This document shows positions 9,418 through 17,785 of a DNA stretch of 64,000 bases, piece after piece. The position numbers and the translations under genes are program-made. Position 1 is the first letter of the stretch, and each line of letters begins with the position of its first letter. A model generated the notes under the pieces. The model saw only the letters and a list, made by a program, of their open reading frames with translations, made no database searches and was not told where the DNA came from. This DNA comes from UBA6663 sp044226485. Its GTDB lineage: Bacteria; Chloroflexota; Anaerolineae; Anaerolineales; UBA6663. The stretch covers positions 1-64,000 of the forward strand of contig JBGAGY010000006.1 of NCBI GenBank assembly GCA_044226485.1, given 5' to 3'.

Positions 9418-9890
9418 AGGCGACCGACGTCTATCGCCGCTTGCGCGCGGCCGGCTATCGCCTGACGGCGCCGCGTCGTGCTCTGGTGGATGCTCTGTTG
9501 GCCGCCGATGCGCCGCTCGGCGCCGAGGAGCTGCATGCGCGCGTCAACGGGAGTGGCCTCAACCTCTCCACCGTGTATCGCAATCTCAGCAAGTTCGTGT
9601 TGTTGGGTTGGGTCGAGACGGTGCCAGGCCTCAACGGCGAGCGCCGCTTCGGCGTGCGCTCGGACACGCCTGACGCCATGACCGTCGTTTGTCTGGATTG
9701 CGGTCGGGTCGATGCCCTGCCGGCGGAATCAGGCGCGCTCTGTGCCGCAGTCGCCACGTTGGGCTTCAAGCCCGACTCGGTGCGCGTGACCCTCTCGGCG
9801 CATTGCGGTTCGGCGGGGCGCGGTGATCACAGCTGTGCGCGCCTGTCGGTCAGTTGCCCGACGTCGGCTCAAGCGCTGCCTGCGTCGTAG
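9393..9890 (+). CDS. Fur-family transcriptional regulator
   Basis: A 165-residue ferric-uptake-regulator homologue. The N-terminal winged helix carries the family pattern (GYRLTAPRRALVDALL and LNLSTVYRNLSKFV). The dimerisation part keeps a CLDCGRVD zinc-type motif, but the C terminus is altered: instead of the usual CxxC pair it has AHCGSAGRGDHSC. Family members sense iron, zinc, manganese or peroxide; the residues visible do not settle which. The ATG lies inside the end of the DtxR-type gene. The 3' end overlaps the convergent Clp-N gene by 41 bases. Confidence 0.88.
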   Translation: MHPDQGGLKATDVYRRLRAAGYRLTAPRRALVDALLAADAPLGAEELHARVNGSGLNLSTVYRNLSKFVLLGWVETVPGLNGERRFGVRSDTPDAMTVVCLDCGRVDALPAESGALCAAVATLGFKPDSVRVTLSAHCGSAGRGDHSCARLSVSCPTSAQALPAS

Positions 9891-10416
9891 CCACAAGCGC
9901 CTCCACGTCGACATGTTGGGCGCGCAGCCATGCCCCCACATGGCTATGAGGGCTCTTCAACAACGCCCACAACAGATGCACCAGCGTGGTCAGGCCGTCG
10001 ATGTCGATGCGGCGCGTCAGTTCGTCGGCGTATGTGAAAACCAGACGGCTTTCGGTTGACCGGTGCAACACCTTGGGCGGTTCGCGATCGACGGTTCGGC
10101 GCGGCAGCGGTCCCGTGTTCCAACCCATCAGCGGCAGCTTGCCCGTCTTGCGCTCACGCAGATCACGACGTAGGAGCACAGGGTCGAGCCTCAACGACTG
10201 GAAGATCCCCATCAATCGATCCACCTCTGGGACGATCGCGCGCGCCTCGTCGAGTTGATAGCCCAGTTCGGTCAGGGTCTCCGGTGTTTCGAAATCGGCC
10301 AGGCGCAACAGACCCAGCATGAGGTGCTCGGGGTCGATCAGACTCCGATTGGCCGTCGCGGCTTCGGTCGCGGCGAGGTCCCAGGCCAGCAACAATGCAG
10401 GCGAGAGGTTGGTCAC
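9850..10416 (-). CDS. stand-alone Clp N-domain protein
   Basis: A 188-residue protein with two Clp amino-terminal-type repeats: one near residues 8-45 (ALLLAWDLAATEAATANRSL then DPEHLMLGLLRL) and a second near residues 120-175 (SRLVFTYADELTRRID, LVHLLWALLKSPHSH). There is no AAA+ ATPase domain, so it is not ClpA/B/C. Such free N-domain proteins can act as adaptors, or as decoys for Clp substrates. Translation begins at GTG (10414-10416) behind an AAAGG-like site. Convergent 41-base overlap with the Fur-type gene. Confidence 0.75.
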   Translation of the reverse strand: MTNLSPALLLAWDLAATEAATANRSLIDPEHLMLGLLRLADFETPETLTELGYQLDEARAIVPEVDRLMGIFQSLRLDPVLLRRDLRERKTGKLPLMGWNTGPLPRRTVDREPPKVLHRSTESRLVFTYADELTRRIDIDGLTTLVHLLWALLKSPHSHVGAWLRAQHVDVEALVATTQAALEPTSGN

Positions 10417-10669
10417 GTTCAGCCTTTGGTGAAGAACTCGACGTCAGGGTGTCTCAAATGATTGTAGCCCATCCCGAGCACCTCGGACGCGGCAACTGAC
10501 GGCAGACGGCTCATCGAGACGAGCGTGGGCCACGGGTGGCGTGGATGTCGCTGAAGGCTCGATCAGGGCATCGGCACACCGCGTGTGGGTCCGGTTGCAC
10601 GGCAGCGGTCCAGCCGCGTGATCCGACGCGTTGTCTTGGCCGGTCGTGGCCGCCGCGCGGGCCGCGTGC

Positions 10670-10675
10670 TATACT
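10670..10675 (+). promoter_or_regulatory. -10 box near acetyltransferase start
   Basis: TATACT ends 11 bases before the ATG at 10687, leaving a leader of only a few bases and no ribosome-binding site. Confidence 0.5.
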
Positions 10676-10686
10676 CGCCGCGTTTC

Positions 10687-11403
10687 ATGGCAGATTTCGT
10701 GAATGAGTCGTCGATTGTCCAGGGCCTCGTGAGGCAGGATCATCCTGCCGATGCCCTGGCCACCTATTACGGTCTGTACGCGCCGGTCGGGACGCGCACC
10801 GTATACACCCTTCAGGATGCTCAGGGGCAGCCTGAGGGCTTCCTGGTGCGTGCGCGGACCGGCCTCGACCTCTTCCGTCCGGTCGTGTCCTTTCGCGCCC
10901 GCACCGAGGAGGCCGCCGGCCGCCTGATTTCCCAAGGCGTCCCAGCCGGCCGGCCTGTCATCCTGGCCATCCCGGATACGCTTGGCACCTGGGCTTACAA
11001 GCATCTGCAAACCCGTGATGCCGAGCTGCACCGCATCTACCGGCTCGAACGCGCCGATCACCAGCGCCTGATCAACGTCCTGGCGACGACGGGCCGCGAC
11101 CCAAATGGCGCGCCACGCTCCGAGGTCCGCTCGGGCGATCACCTGGGTGCCGTGGCCGGCGTGAACTGGCAGACCCCGCGCTTCGCCGAGATCTACGTCT
11201 ACACAGACCCGGCTGTGCGCGGGCGAGGGTGGGGCAAGTCAGTCGTCAGCATCGTCTCGGGCCTGGTGCTCGAGTCCGGCCGCATCCCGCTCTATGTGGT
11301 GGCCGAGTCTAACGATTACTCCATTCGTCTGGCTGAGGCCGTCGGCTTTCGCGATACCGGCGCCCGTGAGATCCTGGCAGAGGCATTACGGATCGACGGA
11401 TGA
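10687..11403 (+). CDS. GNAT-family N-acetyltransferase
   Basis: A 238-residue acetyl-CoA-dependent acetyltransferase of unknown substrate. The C-terminal half holds the GNAT fold. Motif A is visible as EIYVYTDPAVRGRGWGKSVV (R/Q-x-x-G-x-G/A type pyrophosphate loop), followed by NDYSIRLAEAVGFRDTG, the usual strand-helix end of the domain. The N-terminal 120 residues are less conserved and may be a second degenerate GNAT lobe. The open frame begins upstream, but a -10 box sits directly before the ATG at 10687. Confidence 0.82.
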   Translation: MADFVNESSIVQGLVRQDHPADALATYYGLYAPVGTRTVYTLQDAQGQPEGFLVRARTGLDLFRPVVSFRARTEEAAGRLISQGVPAGRPVILAIPDTLGTWAYKHLQTRDAELHRIYRLERADHQRLINVLATTGRDPNGAPRSEVRSGDHLGAVAGVNWQTPRFAEIYVYTDPAVRGRGWGKSVVSIVSGLVLESGRIPLYVVAESNDYSIRLAEAVGFRDTGAREILAEALRIDG

Positions 11404-11473
11404 CACCATACGCAGGTCGATGAGCCAATCAGCCTGCGTGCTTCGTCCTTCGTCGGTTCTTTGAGAGGCCCGC
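11404..11473. repeat. half heptamer element upstream of GH1 gene
   Basis: The short gap holds CTTCGTCCTTCGTCGG-type pyrimidine units (about 11440-11456), one arm of the heptamer-repeat family, without a matching purine arm nearby. A GAGAGG ribosome site for the GH1 gene follows. Confidence 0.5.
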
Positions 11474-12817
11474 ATGGCACGCGCCTGCTTCACGTTTCCC
11501 TCGTCGTTCCTGTTCGGCACCGCGACGGCAGGCTATCAGGTCGAGGGCAACAGCACCAACACCGATTTCTGGCAATGGGAGCACAAGCCCGGCACGATCG
11601 CGGCCGGTGAGCGCAGCGAGACCGCCTGCGACTGGTGGGACGGTGGGCGCTGGCGCGAGGACTTCGATCGCGCGGCCGCCGACGGGCACACGGCCCTGCG
11701 CCTCAGCGTCGAGTGGAGCCGCATCGAGCCTGAGCCCGGCAAGTGGGACGATCATGCTCTTGACCACTATCGCCAGATGGTCGTCGGCCTGCGCCAGCGC
11801 GGGCTGACCCCGCTCGTCACGCTCCACCACTTCGTCAATCCGCTCTGGTCGGTCTCCGATGGCAAGCATCTGTGGGAGGACGGCAGCGGTATTGAGGCCT
11901 TCGCGCGCTACACACGCCGCGTCGTCGAGGTGCTCGGCGACTACGTCGACCTGTGGGCGACGATCAACGAGCCCAACGTCTACTACTTCAACGGTTGGAT
12001 GTCCGGCGCGTTTCCGCCCGGCGACAAACCTTCGATCGGCCGGGCGATGAAGGTGGCACGCAACCTGTTGCTCGCCCACGCGGCTGCCTACCGGGTGATC
12101 CACGAGGTCCAACCGCGGGCGCTCGTCGGGCTGCCGATCCATTTTCGCCCGACGTTGCCCGCGCACCCGGGGTTCATGCTCGACGAGTGGGTGGCGCGCA
12201 CGCAGTTCGAGCTCTTCAGCTCGCTGTTCAACGACGCGATCAGCACAGGGCGCCTGCGCCGTCCGTTCTCGACTCCGCTGGCCGTGCCTGAGGCGAAAGG
12301 CACGCTCGATTACTTCGGCCTCAACTACTACACGACCGACCTCGTCCGCTTCGATCCGACCTCGTTCGCTGAGCTTTTCGGGCGTCGAAGCTTCCCGCCC
12401 GGCGCTGAGGTCGATGACGCCGGCTGGTACGCCTCGTATCCGCTCGGTATGTTCAACGCCCTGACCTGGGCGCACCGCCAGGGGCTGCCGATCTACATCA
12501 CCGAGAACGGCATCGGCGACGCCGAAGACCGGATGCGCCCGCGCTATCTGATCGAGCACCTGCGCCAGTTGTGGCGCGGCGTCAACTTCAACTGGGATGT
12601 GCGCGGCTATTTCCACTGGTCGCTCGTCGACAACTTCGAATGGGAGCGCGGCTGGACGCATCGCTTCGGCCTTTACGAACTTGATCGCGTCTCGCAGATC
12701 CGCACGCCGCGGCGCTCGGCCGAGCTCTATGCCGCGATCTGCCGCCGCCACGCCCTCGACTCCGACATGGTCGCCGACTACGCACCCGAGCTTCTCGAAC
12801 GCCTCTTCCCTGGATGA
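11474..12817 (+). CDS. GH1 family beta-glycosidase
   Basis: A retaining beta-glucosidase/galactosidase of 447 residues, the usual length of a bacterial GH1 enzyme. It is a single TIM barrel beginning with the family N-terminus (FLFGTATAGYQVEG). The acid/base Glu is in WATINEPNV (about residue 166), and the nucleophile Glu in IYITENGIGD (about residue 342). The C-terminal WSLVDNFEWERGW aglycone-site motif is intact. There is no signal peptide, so it should act in the cytoplasm on imported oligosaccharides or glycosides. Ribosome site GAGAGG lies 8 bases before the ATG. Confidence 0.95.
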   Translation: MARACFTFPSSFLFGTATAGYQVEGNSTNTDFWQWEHKPGTIAAGERSETACDWWDGGRWREDFDRAAADGHTALRLSVEWSRIEPEPGKWDDHALDHYRQMVVGLRQRGLTPLVTLHHFVNPLWSVSDGKHLWEDGSGIEAFARYTRRVVEVLGDYVDLWATINEPNVYYFNGWMSGAFPPGDKPSIGRAMKVARNLLLAHAAAYRVIHEVQPRALVGLPIHFRPTLPAHPGFMLDEWVARTQFELFSSLFNDAISTGRLRRPFSTPLAVPEAKGTLDYFGLNYYTTDLVRFDPTSFAELFGRRSFPPGAEVDDAGWYASYPLGMFNALTWAHRQGLPIYITENGIGDAEDRMRPRYLIEHLRQLWRGVNFNWDVRGYFHWSLVDNFEWERGWTHRFGLYELDRVSQIRTPRRSAELYAAICRRHALDSDMVADYAPELLERLFPG

Positions 12818-12895
12818 GGCAGATGAGAGCTTCATCCGTGCCAGCTGCGGCCAAGGCTTCGCCAGCGTTCAGGGAGGCTCTTCGGCTCCGGCCGT

Positions 12896-12901
12896 TATAA
12901 T
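12896..12901 (+). promoter_or_regulatory. -10 box, leaderless start of lipoprotein gene
   Basis: A perfect TATAAT followed by 7 bases and then the ATG at 12909. Initiation at the usual distance would place the first transcribed base on the start codon. Confidence 0.65.
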
Positions 12902-12908
12902 CGCGAGC

Positions 12909-14687
12909 ATGCATCGCCTACGACTGTTGTGGCTCGTGTCGCTCGTGCTGGCTGCCTGCGGAGCCAATCCCACCGTCGTCAACACCCAGATCCCGCCGAC
13001 TGCGCCGGGTGTGCTGGCGCCGCTGACGACGCCGGGCGCCGAGGCTGCCTCTCTGCCGTCGGTTGCCACGCAGGTCGCGCGCGTCGCTCAGACGTTGACG
13101 CAGCCGGTGCCGATCATGACCCTGGGCGGCGACCTGAGCGCAGATCAGGCCAAAGCGCAGGAGCTGGCGATCGCCGACAAGCGTTTCCAGCGCGACCTGT
13201 TCGACCTGCAGAGCGGCGCGCCGCTGCGCAGCGAGATCTTCGGCATCTATCCCTGGCGCGAGAGCGACCTGACCGAGAAAACGTCGATCTGCCTCAACGC
13301 TCCGGCGCGCTGTTTCAGGGTCGAGATGTACAACTACGCCTACAACGCCTCGACGTTCGCCACGGTGGACGTGGCCGGCGGGACGGTGCTGGCCGTTCAG
13401 TACCTCGCGGCGACACAGCCCGACATCCCGAAGGCCCTTGTGGATCTGGCGACGGACATCGCCATCCACGCTCCCGAGGTGACGACCGCGCTCGGCGTCC
13501 AGCCCGAAGCCGCTCACGCCATGATGGCCAACACCAAGACCGCCCTCAGCGCCAGCCGCTGCGAGCGCTCGCAACATCTGTGCGTGGCCCCGACCTTCAT
13601 GTCCGGCGAGCGCGGGCTGTGGGCGATCGTCGATCTCACTGACTATCGCCTCGTCGGTGTGCGCTGGACGGACCTGGGGCAGGCCTCTGTCGCGCAGCCC
13701 GTCACCGAGAAGAGCCTGCAGGACGAGGTCATCACCGCCGATTACTGCGACCGCACCACCAATCTCACACAGGCCGGCTGGTCGCTGAACTTCATCCTGA
13801 CCAGCTCGGACGGTTTGCGCATCTCGGACGTGACCTTCAACGGCCAGCCGGTTCTGACCGATGCCAAGGTCGTCGACTGGCACGTGGCTTACTCGGCGAC
13901 CGATGGCTTCGGCTATAGCGACGCCGTCGGCTGCCCGGTGTTCAGCCAGGCCGCCGTGGTCGCAGCGCGGCCGCCGGCGATCTCGCCGATCCTCAAGGAC
14001 GGCGTCGAGATCGGCGTGTCGCTGCGCCAGGATTTCTGGTCGCCGAGTTGGCCGGCCCCGTGCAACTACTACTACGAGCAGCGCTTCGACTTCTACGCCG
14101 ACGGCCGCTTCCGCATGATGGCGATCAGCCACGGCCGCGGCTGCGGCAATGACGGCATGTACCGGCCGGTGATGCGGCTGGCCTGGGCCGGGTCGGGCAC
14201 GCGCTTCAGCGAGTGGACCGGCACAGATTGGCAGGCGTGGGACCGCGAGGCCTACGTGCTCAAGGACAACGAAGCGCGGGCCACCGACGAAGGCTACATG
14301 TTCAAGCTCGCGACCGAGAACGGCGGTTATTACATCGAGCCCGGGCGCGGCCAGTTCAGCGACGGCGGGCGCGGCGACACGCCCTACGTGTACGTGACGC
14401 GAGCCAGGCCCGATGGCGAAGAAGGCGGCACCGACCTCCCGACGATCGGACCGTGCTGCAACACCGATTACCACCAGGGCCCAGAGAAGTTCATCGAGCC
14501 GCAGCCCGAGAGCCTGACCGACGGTGCACCGATCGTGCTCTGGTACGTGCCTCAGATCAAGAACGACGACACGCCCGACCACGAATACTGTTGGGCTCAA
14601 TCGACGGTGGTCGACGGCATCTTCCGCGTCAACGAGTACCCGTGCGTGGCCGGGCCGATGTTCGTGCCCATCGGGGCCGGTCAGTGA
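12909..14687 (+). CDS. lipoprotein with degenerate copper amine oxidase architecture
   Basis: A 592-residue predicted lipoprotein (lipobox LAAC, Cys about residue 17). The middle resembles the small N2/N3 domains of copper amine oxidases: DLSADQAKAQELAIADKRFQ, then a domain with TFATVDVAGGTVLAVQYL, then WAIVDLTDYRLVGVRW. The C-terminal half follows the oxidase catalytic order: CNYYYEQRFDFYADG (N386-Y387 at the place of the Asn-Tyr of the TPQ cofactor motif) and, near residue 533, ESLTDGAPIVLWYV. The HxH copper-ligand position reads YRPVMRL, and the later HHxP-type site lacks the His pair. I infer a non-catalytic relative. The fold assignment is by eye and moderately certain. Confidence 0.6.
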   Translation: MHRLRLLWLVSLVLAACGANPTVVNTQIPPTAPGVLAPLTTPGAEAASLPSVATQVARVAQTLTQPVPIMTLGGDLSADQAKAQELAIADKRFQRDLFDLQSGAPLRSEIFGIYPWRESDLTEKTSICLNAPARCFRVEMYNYAYNASTFATVDVAGGTVLAVQYLAATQPDIPKALVDLATDIAIHAPEVTTALGVQPEAAHAMMANTKTALSASRCERSQHLCVAPTFMSGERGLWAIVDLTDYRLVGVRWTDLGQASVAQPVTEKSLQDEVITADYCDRTTNLTQAGWSLNFILTSSDGLRISDVTFNGQPVLTDAKVVDWHVAYSATDGFGYSDAVGCPVFSQAAVVAARPPAISPILKDGVEIGVSLRQDFWSPSWPAPCNYYYEQRFDFYADGRFRMMAISHGRGCGNDGMYRPVMRLAWAGSGTRFSEWTGTDWQAWDREAYVLKDNEARATDEGYMFKLATENGGYYIEPGRGQFSDGGRGDTPYVYVTRARPDGEEGGTDLPTIGPCCNTDYHQGPEKFIEPQPESLTDGAPIVLWYVPQIKNDDTPDHEYCWAQSTVVDGIFRVNEYPCVAGPMFVPIGAGQ

Positions 14688-14720
14688 CATGACGGAGTCT
14701 CGCCGACAGGAGCCTGGGCC

Positions 14721-15752
14721 ATGAGCAAACGTCGATCGACCGGGCAGGGCGGTCGTCGCAAGCCGGATCGGGCAGGGGGCCTCTACCGGGGCTGGTTCGC
14801 GCTCGCCGGCGCGATCGTGGGCACGCTGCTGCTGGCCACAGCGGTCTGGCTGTACAACCGGTACCTGGCGCCGGCACCCACGTTCGCGCCGGGGTCGCTG
14901 CAACCGGGCACGGCCAACTACTGCCGCGCCATGCCGCCCTTCGCGCTCAATCAGGGCTTCAGCCAGCAGAGTTTCTTCAGCACGAGCGAGCGCCGGATCG
15001 AGGGCCTCATCCTGATCGACGGCTCCGAACTGCGCCGCGGCGCGACCTTCCAACACCCGAGCTGGTCGGCGGCCGGCAGCCTTGGCCCGATCCAGCTCGA
15101 CGGCTCTGGCAACGCCTACGTCGCTCCGGTGCCGACGATCAACGTGCTCGATAACAGCGCCGACAGGCAGAACACGATTTATCGCGTCGACGGCGCCAAC
15201 GCCGAGATGAAGGCCTTTGTCACCATCCCGCCGGTTCAGGCGCCGGACGACTCGAATCCGTATGGCATCCTCGGCTTAAGTTACGACTGCGATACGCGCA
15301 GCCTGTACGCCACGACCGTCGCGGGCTCGACCCGGCTGGCGGAGGTCGGCGAGATCGTGCGCATCGATGCCGCCAACGCGACAGGCGTCGTGGCCGACAC
15401 GTTCACGGGCGTCGATGCGATCGGCCTGGCGGCCTGGAACGCCGGCGAGGGCAAGCGCCTGCTCTATGGCAAAGCCCGCTCGAGCGAGATCTGGTCGATC
15501 GCGCTCGATGGCCGCGGCGGCTTCAACGGCGAGCCGCGCCTCGAGTTCACGCTCGCTGGGCTCGGCCCGCGCGGCGACGACAAAGCGCGCCGCATCGTCA
15601 TCGACTCGGCCACGCAACTCACCGTCTACGGCATCGAGTTCAGCTACAACCTCATCGCTCCCAGCGAGAAACAACAGACCGCCTACACCTTTGCCCTGAA
15701 CGCGTCTTCGGGCAAATGGGAATTTGTGCCGGCGGCACCTGACGAGCAGTAG
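14721..15752 (+). CDS. membrane-anchored extracytoplasmic protein, propeller-like
   Basis: A 343-residue protein with a basic cytoplasmic N-terminus, one transmembrane segment (about residues 25-47) and a large exported domain. The domain shows repeated blade-like units (GPIQLDGSGNAYVAP, NTIYRVDGANAEMKAF, YGILGLSYDCDTRSLYATTV, RLLYGKARSSEIWSIALDG). These suggest a beta-propeller of the NHL/SMP-30 type. I cannot name a function. It starts 34 bases after the oxidase-like lipoprotein gene with an AGGAG ribosome site, so the two are probably one operon and may act together at the cell surface. Confidence 0.65.
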   Translation: MSKRRSTGQGGRRKPDRAGGLYRGWFALAGAIVGTLLLATAVWLYNRYLAPAPTFAPGSLQPGTANYCRAMPPFALNQGFSQQSFFSTSERRIEGLILIDGSELRRGATFQHPSWSAAGSLGPIQLDGSGNAYVAPVPTINVLDNSADRQNTIYRVDGANAEMKAFVTIPPVQAPDDSNPYGILGLSYDCDTRSLYATTVAGSTRLAEVGEIVRIDAANATGVVADTFTGVDAIGLAAWNAGEGKRLLYGKARSSEIWSIALDGRGGFNGEPRLEFTLAGLGPRGDDKARRIVIDSATQLTVYGIEFSYNLIAPSEKQQTAYTFALNASSGKWEFVPAAPDEQ

Positions 15753-15810
15753 GCAGCGAAGGGGGACCTCGTCTCCTATCTTCACTTGTCCCTCGTCTTG
15801 CCTGGGCCCC

Positions 15811-15838
15811 TTGACACCACGGCGCGGTGCGTCATAAT
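15811..15838 (+). promoter_or_regulatory. strong promoter of homospermidine synthase
   Basis: A consensus TTGACA (15811-15816) and CATAAT (15833-15838) separated by 16 bases. It predicts a transcript start near 15845 and therefore a leader of about 100 bases before the coding sequence at 15947. Confidence 0.8.
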
Positions 15839-15844
15839 GCAGCC

Positions 15845-15946
15845 GGTTGATCAACAGGTGGGAGTCGACTCGCAGGCAGCGCCTGCGGCGAGCCGGCTCC
15901 TCTTTTTTGTCTCACTCCCACGAGGTGTGTGACCAGAGGAAAGAGA
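15845..15946 (+). promoter_or_regulatory. structured 5' leader with hairpin and U-tract
   Basis: Right after the predicted transcript start lies a compact structured region. GTGGGAGT (15858-15865) is exactly complementary to ACTCCCAC (15914-15921). CGCAGGC-AGC-GCCTGCG (15871-15887) is a perfect hairpin, and GAGCCGGCTC (15890-15899) is a palindrome. An alternative fold pairs GGAG (15861-15864) with CTCC (15897-15900) directly before CTTTTTT (15902-15908), which is the form of an intrinsic terminator. The terminator-like fold and the 8-bp closing stem share bases and exclude each other. This fits an attenuator or riboswitch; no known class is recognised. Confidence 0.6.
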
Positions 15947-17419
15947 ATGAAGATTCCGTTCTCAGGCCGGATCCTGATCCTCGGCTGCGGTTCCGTGTCG
16001 CGTTGTCTGCAACCGCTCATCCTGCGTCACTTCGAGATGGACTTCTCGAAGCTGACGATCATGGACTTCGAAGACTTGCGCCATACGATCCCCGATACCA
16101 TGAACGCCGGCGCACGTTACGTGCAGGACCGCGTCACACGCGAGAACCTTGGCGATCTGCTGAGCCAGTACGTCGGCAGCGGCGATCTGCTCATCGACCT
16201 GGCCTGGAACATCGACTGCAACGACATCCTCGACTGGTGTCACCATCAAAACGTCTTGTATCTCAATACGTCCGTCGAACTGTGGGATCCCTACGAGGAT
16301 GCCGGCGCCGTGTCGCCGCTCGACCGGACGTTGTTCGTTCGTCACATGCGGCTGCGTGCGCTGCGCGACAGTTATGCCCAGCCCGGACCGACAGCGGTCG
16401 TTGAGCACGGCGCCAACCCCGGCCTGGTGAGCCACTGGACCAAGGTGGCGCTCGTCGACGTGGCCACCGCCATGCTCGGCCAGAACTTGCCCGAAGACGA
16501 GGGCCAACGCGTCGCATTGGCTCGGGCCCTGGCCGATGAGGATTTTCCCGAGCTCGCGCGGCTCACCGGCACAAAGGTCATCCACGTCTCGGAGCGCGAC
16601 ACCCAGATCAGCGATCGACCCAAGGAAGTCAACGAGTTCGTCAACACCTGGTCGGTGGCGGGCTTTCACGAAGAAGGGATCGCGCCGGCCGAGATGGGTT
16701 GGGGCACTCACGAACGACGCCTGCCGGCCAACGCCTACGTGCACACCTACGGCCCGGCCAACCAGATCTGCCTGGCACAGATGGGCATGAACACTTTCGT
16801 GCGGTCCTGGGTGCCGGAAGGCGGCGAGATCGTCGGCATGGTCATCCGCCACGGCGAGGCATTCACGATCTGCGATCATCTGACGGCCTGGGAGGACGGC
16901 GAGTATGGCCGTCGGCCGATCTACCGACCGACCGTGCATTACGCCTATCTGCCGACCGATGCCGCGATCGCGTCGCTCCACGAGCTGCGCATGCGTAATT
17001 ACGACATGCAGCCGCGCCAGCGCATCATGAACGACGAGATCCTCAGCGGCAAAGACGAGCTCGGCGTGCTGCTGCTCGGCCACGCCCTCAACGGCTGGTG
17101 GGTCGGCTCGCAGCTCGACATCCATGAAGCTCGCCAGCTGGTCCCCGGCCAGAGCGCCACAACGGTTCAGGTCGCGGCGTCGGTGCTCGGCGCCATCACA
17201 TGGATGGTCAAGAATCCGAATCGCGGCATCTGCGTGCCAGACGATCTGCCTTTTCGCGACGTGCTCGCCGTGGCAGGCCCGTACCTCGGCCCGACGCCGT
17301 CCGTGCAGACGGATTGGACCCCGCTGAAGAACAGGTTCAACCCGTTCGAGCGCTGGAACGGCGTCGGCCGACCCAGCGACGACGATGTCTGGCAGTTCGA
17401 GACCTTTCTCCTGCCCTGA
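15947..17419 (+). CDS. homospermidine synthase
   Basis: Makes sym-homospermidine from putrescine/spermidine using NAD(H); a saccharopine-dehydrogenase-like enzyme. The 490 residues begin with a Rossmann strand and dinucleotide loop (RILILGCGSVSRCLQP, about residues 8-23). They include the family's conserved EHGANPGLVSHWTK and the C-terminal GWWVGSQL region. Length matches the bacterial enzyme. AGAGGAAAGAG is a strong ribosome site just before the ATG at 15947. The gene stands alone with its own promoter and structured leader; no carboxynorspermidine genes flank it. It shows that the cell makes homospermidine. Confidence 0.9.
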   Translation: MKIPFSGRILILGCGSVSRCLQPLILRHFEMDFSKLTIMDFEDLRHTIPDTMNAGARYVQDRVTRENLGDLLSQYVGSGDLLIDLAWNIDCNDILDWCHHQNVLYLNTSVELWDPYEDAGAVSPLDRTLFVRHMRLRALRDSYAQPGPTAVVEHGANPGLVSHWTKVALVDVATAMLGQNLPEDEGQRVALARALADEDFPELARLTGTKVIHVSERDTQISDRPKEVNEFVNTWSVAGFHEEGIAPAEMGWGTHERRLPANAYVHTYGPANQICLAQMGMNTFVRSWVPEGGEIVGMVIRHGEAFTICDHLTAWEDGEYGRRPIYRPTVHYAYLPTDAAIASLHELRMRNYDMQPRQRIMNDEILSGKDELGVLLLGHALNGWWVGSQLDIHEARQLVPGQSATTVQVAASVLGAITWMVKNPNRGICVPDDLPFRDVLAVAGPYLGPTPSVQTDWTPLKNRFNPFERWNGVGRPSDDDVWQFETFLLP

Positions 17420-17633
17420 AAGCGCGATTTTCCGAAACGAGCATGACGGGTGTGTTGCCACGCATTCCTCGACGAGTCGCAATTGAGCACGACCGTTGCC
17501 TGTCGCGCCCAATCGAAACAAATCGTGGACTACTTGGCAAATCCGAAGCGTTGAAGGCAAGGCGGGAGGGCGCGGTCTGACCTGATTGAAGGTCGCGCCG
17601 TGACCGCCTCTCACGTTATAATGTGAGCCGTTC

Positions 17634-17723
17634 GGAGAGGTCGCCTAGTCCGGTCTATGGCGCGCGTCTGGAAAGCGCGTTGGGGTAAAACCCTCGCGGG
17701 TTCAAATCCCGCCCTCTCCGCCA
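17634..17723 (+). tRNA. tRNA-Ser (anticodon GGA)
   Basis: A complete class II tRNA. The acceptor GGAGAGG pairs with CCTCTCC. The anticodon loop is CTGGAAA (anticodon GGA) on a 5-bp stem. A long variable arm (GGGG-TAAAA-CCC) is typical of tRNA-Ser. The T arm is GCGGG-TTCAAAT-CCCGC. Discriminator G is followed by encoded CCA. A TATAAT box at 17617-17622 lies just upstream inside a CTCAC/GTGAG inverted repeat. Confidence 0.97.
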
Positions 17724-17728
17724 ACTGC

Positions 17729-17760
17729 AACCGCCGCCCTGAAACAGGGCGGCGGTTTGT
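17729..17760 (+). terminator. terminator of tRNA-Ser
   Basis: AACCGCCGCCCTG pairs with CAGGGCGGCGGTT across an AAA loop, followed by TGTTATT. It starts 6 bases after the tRNA CCA end. Confidence 0.9.
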
Positions 17761-17785
17761 TATTAGGAGTTGGCCGCCAATCTCC

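Noticed and set aside
11429..12835. 468-residue minus-strand open frame
   Set aside because: Antisense of the GH1 gene, whose catalytic motifs are intact on the plus strand.
17605..17630. CTCAC-TATAAT-GTGAG inverted repeat as a tRNA operator
   Set aside because: A 5-bp palindrome around a -10 box is expected often by chance, and tRNA-Ser genes are not usually repressed this way.
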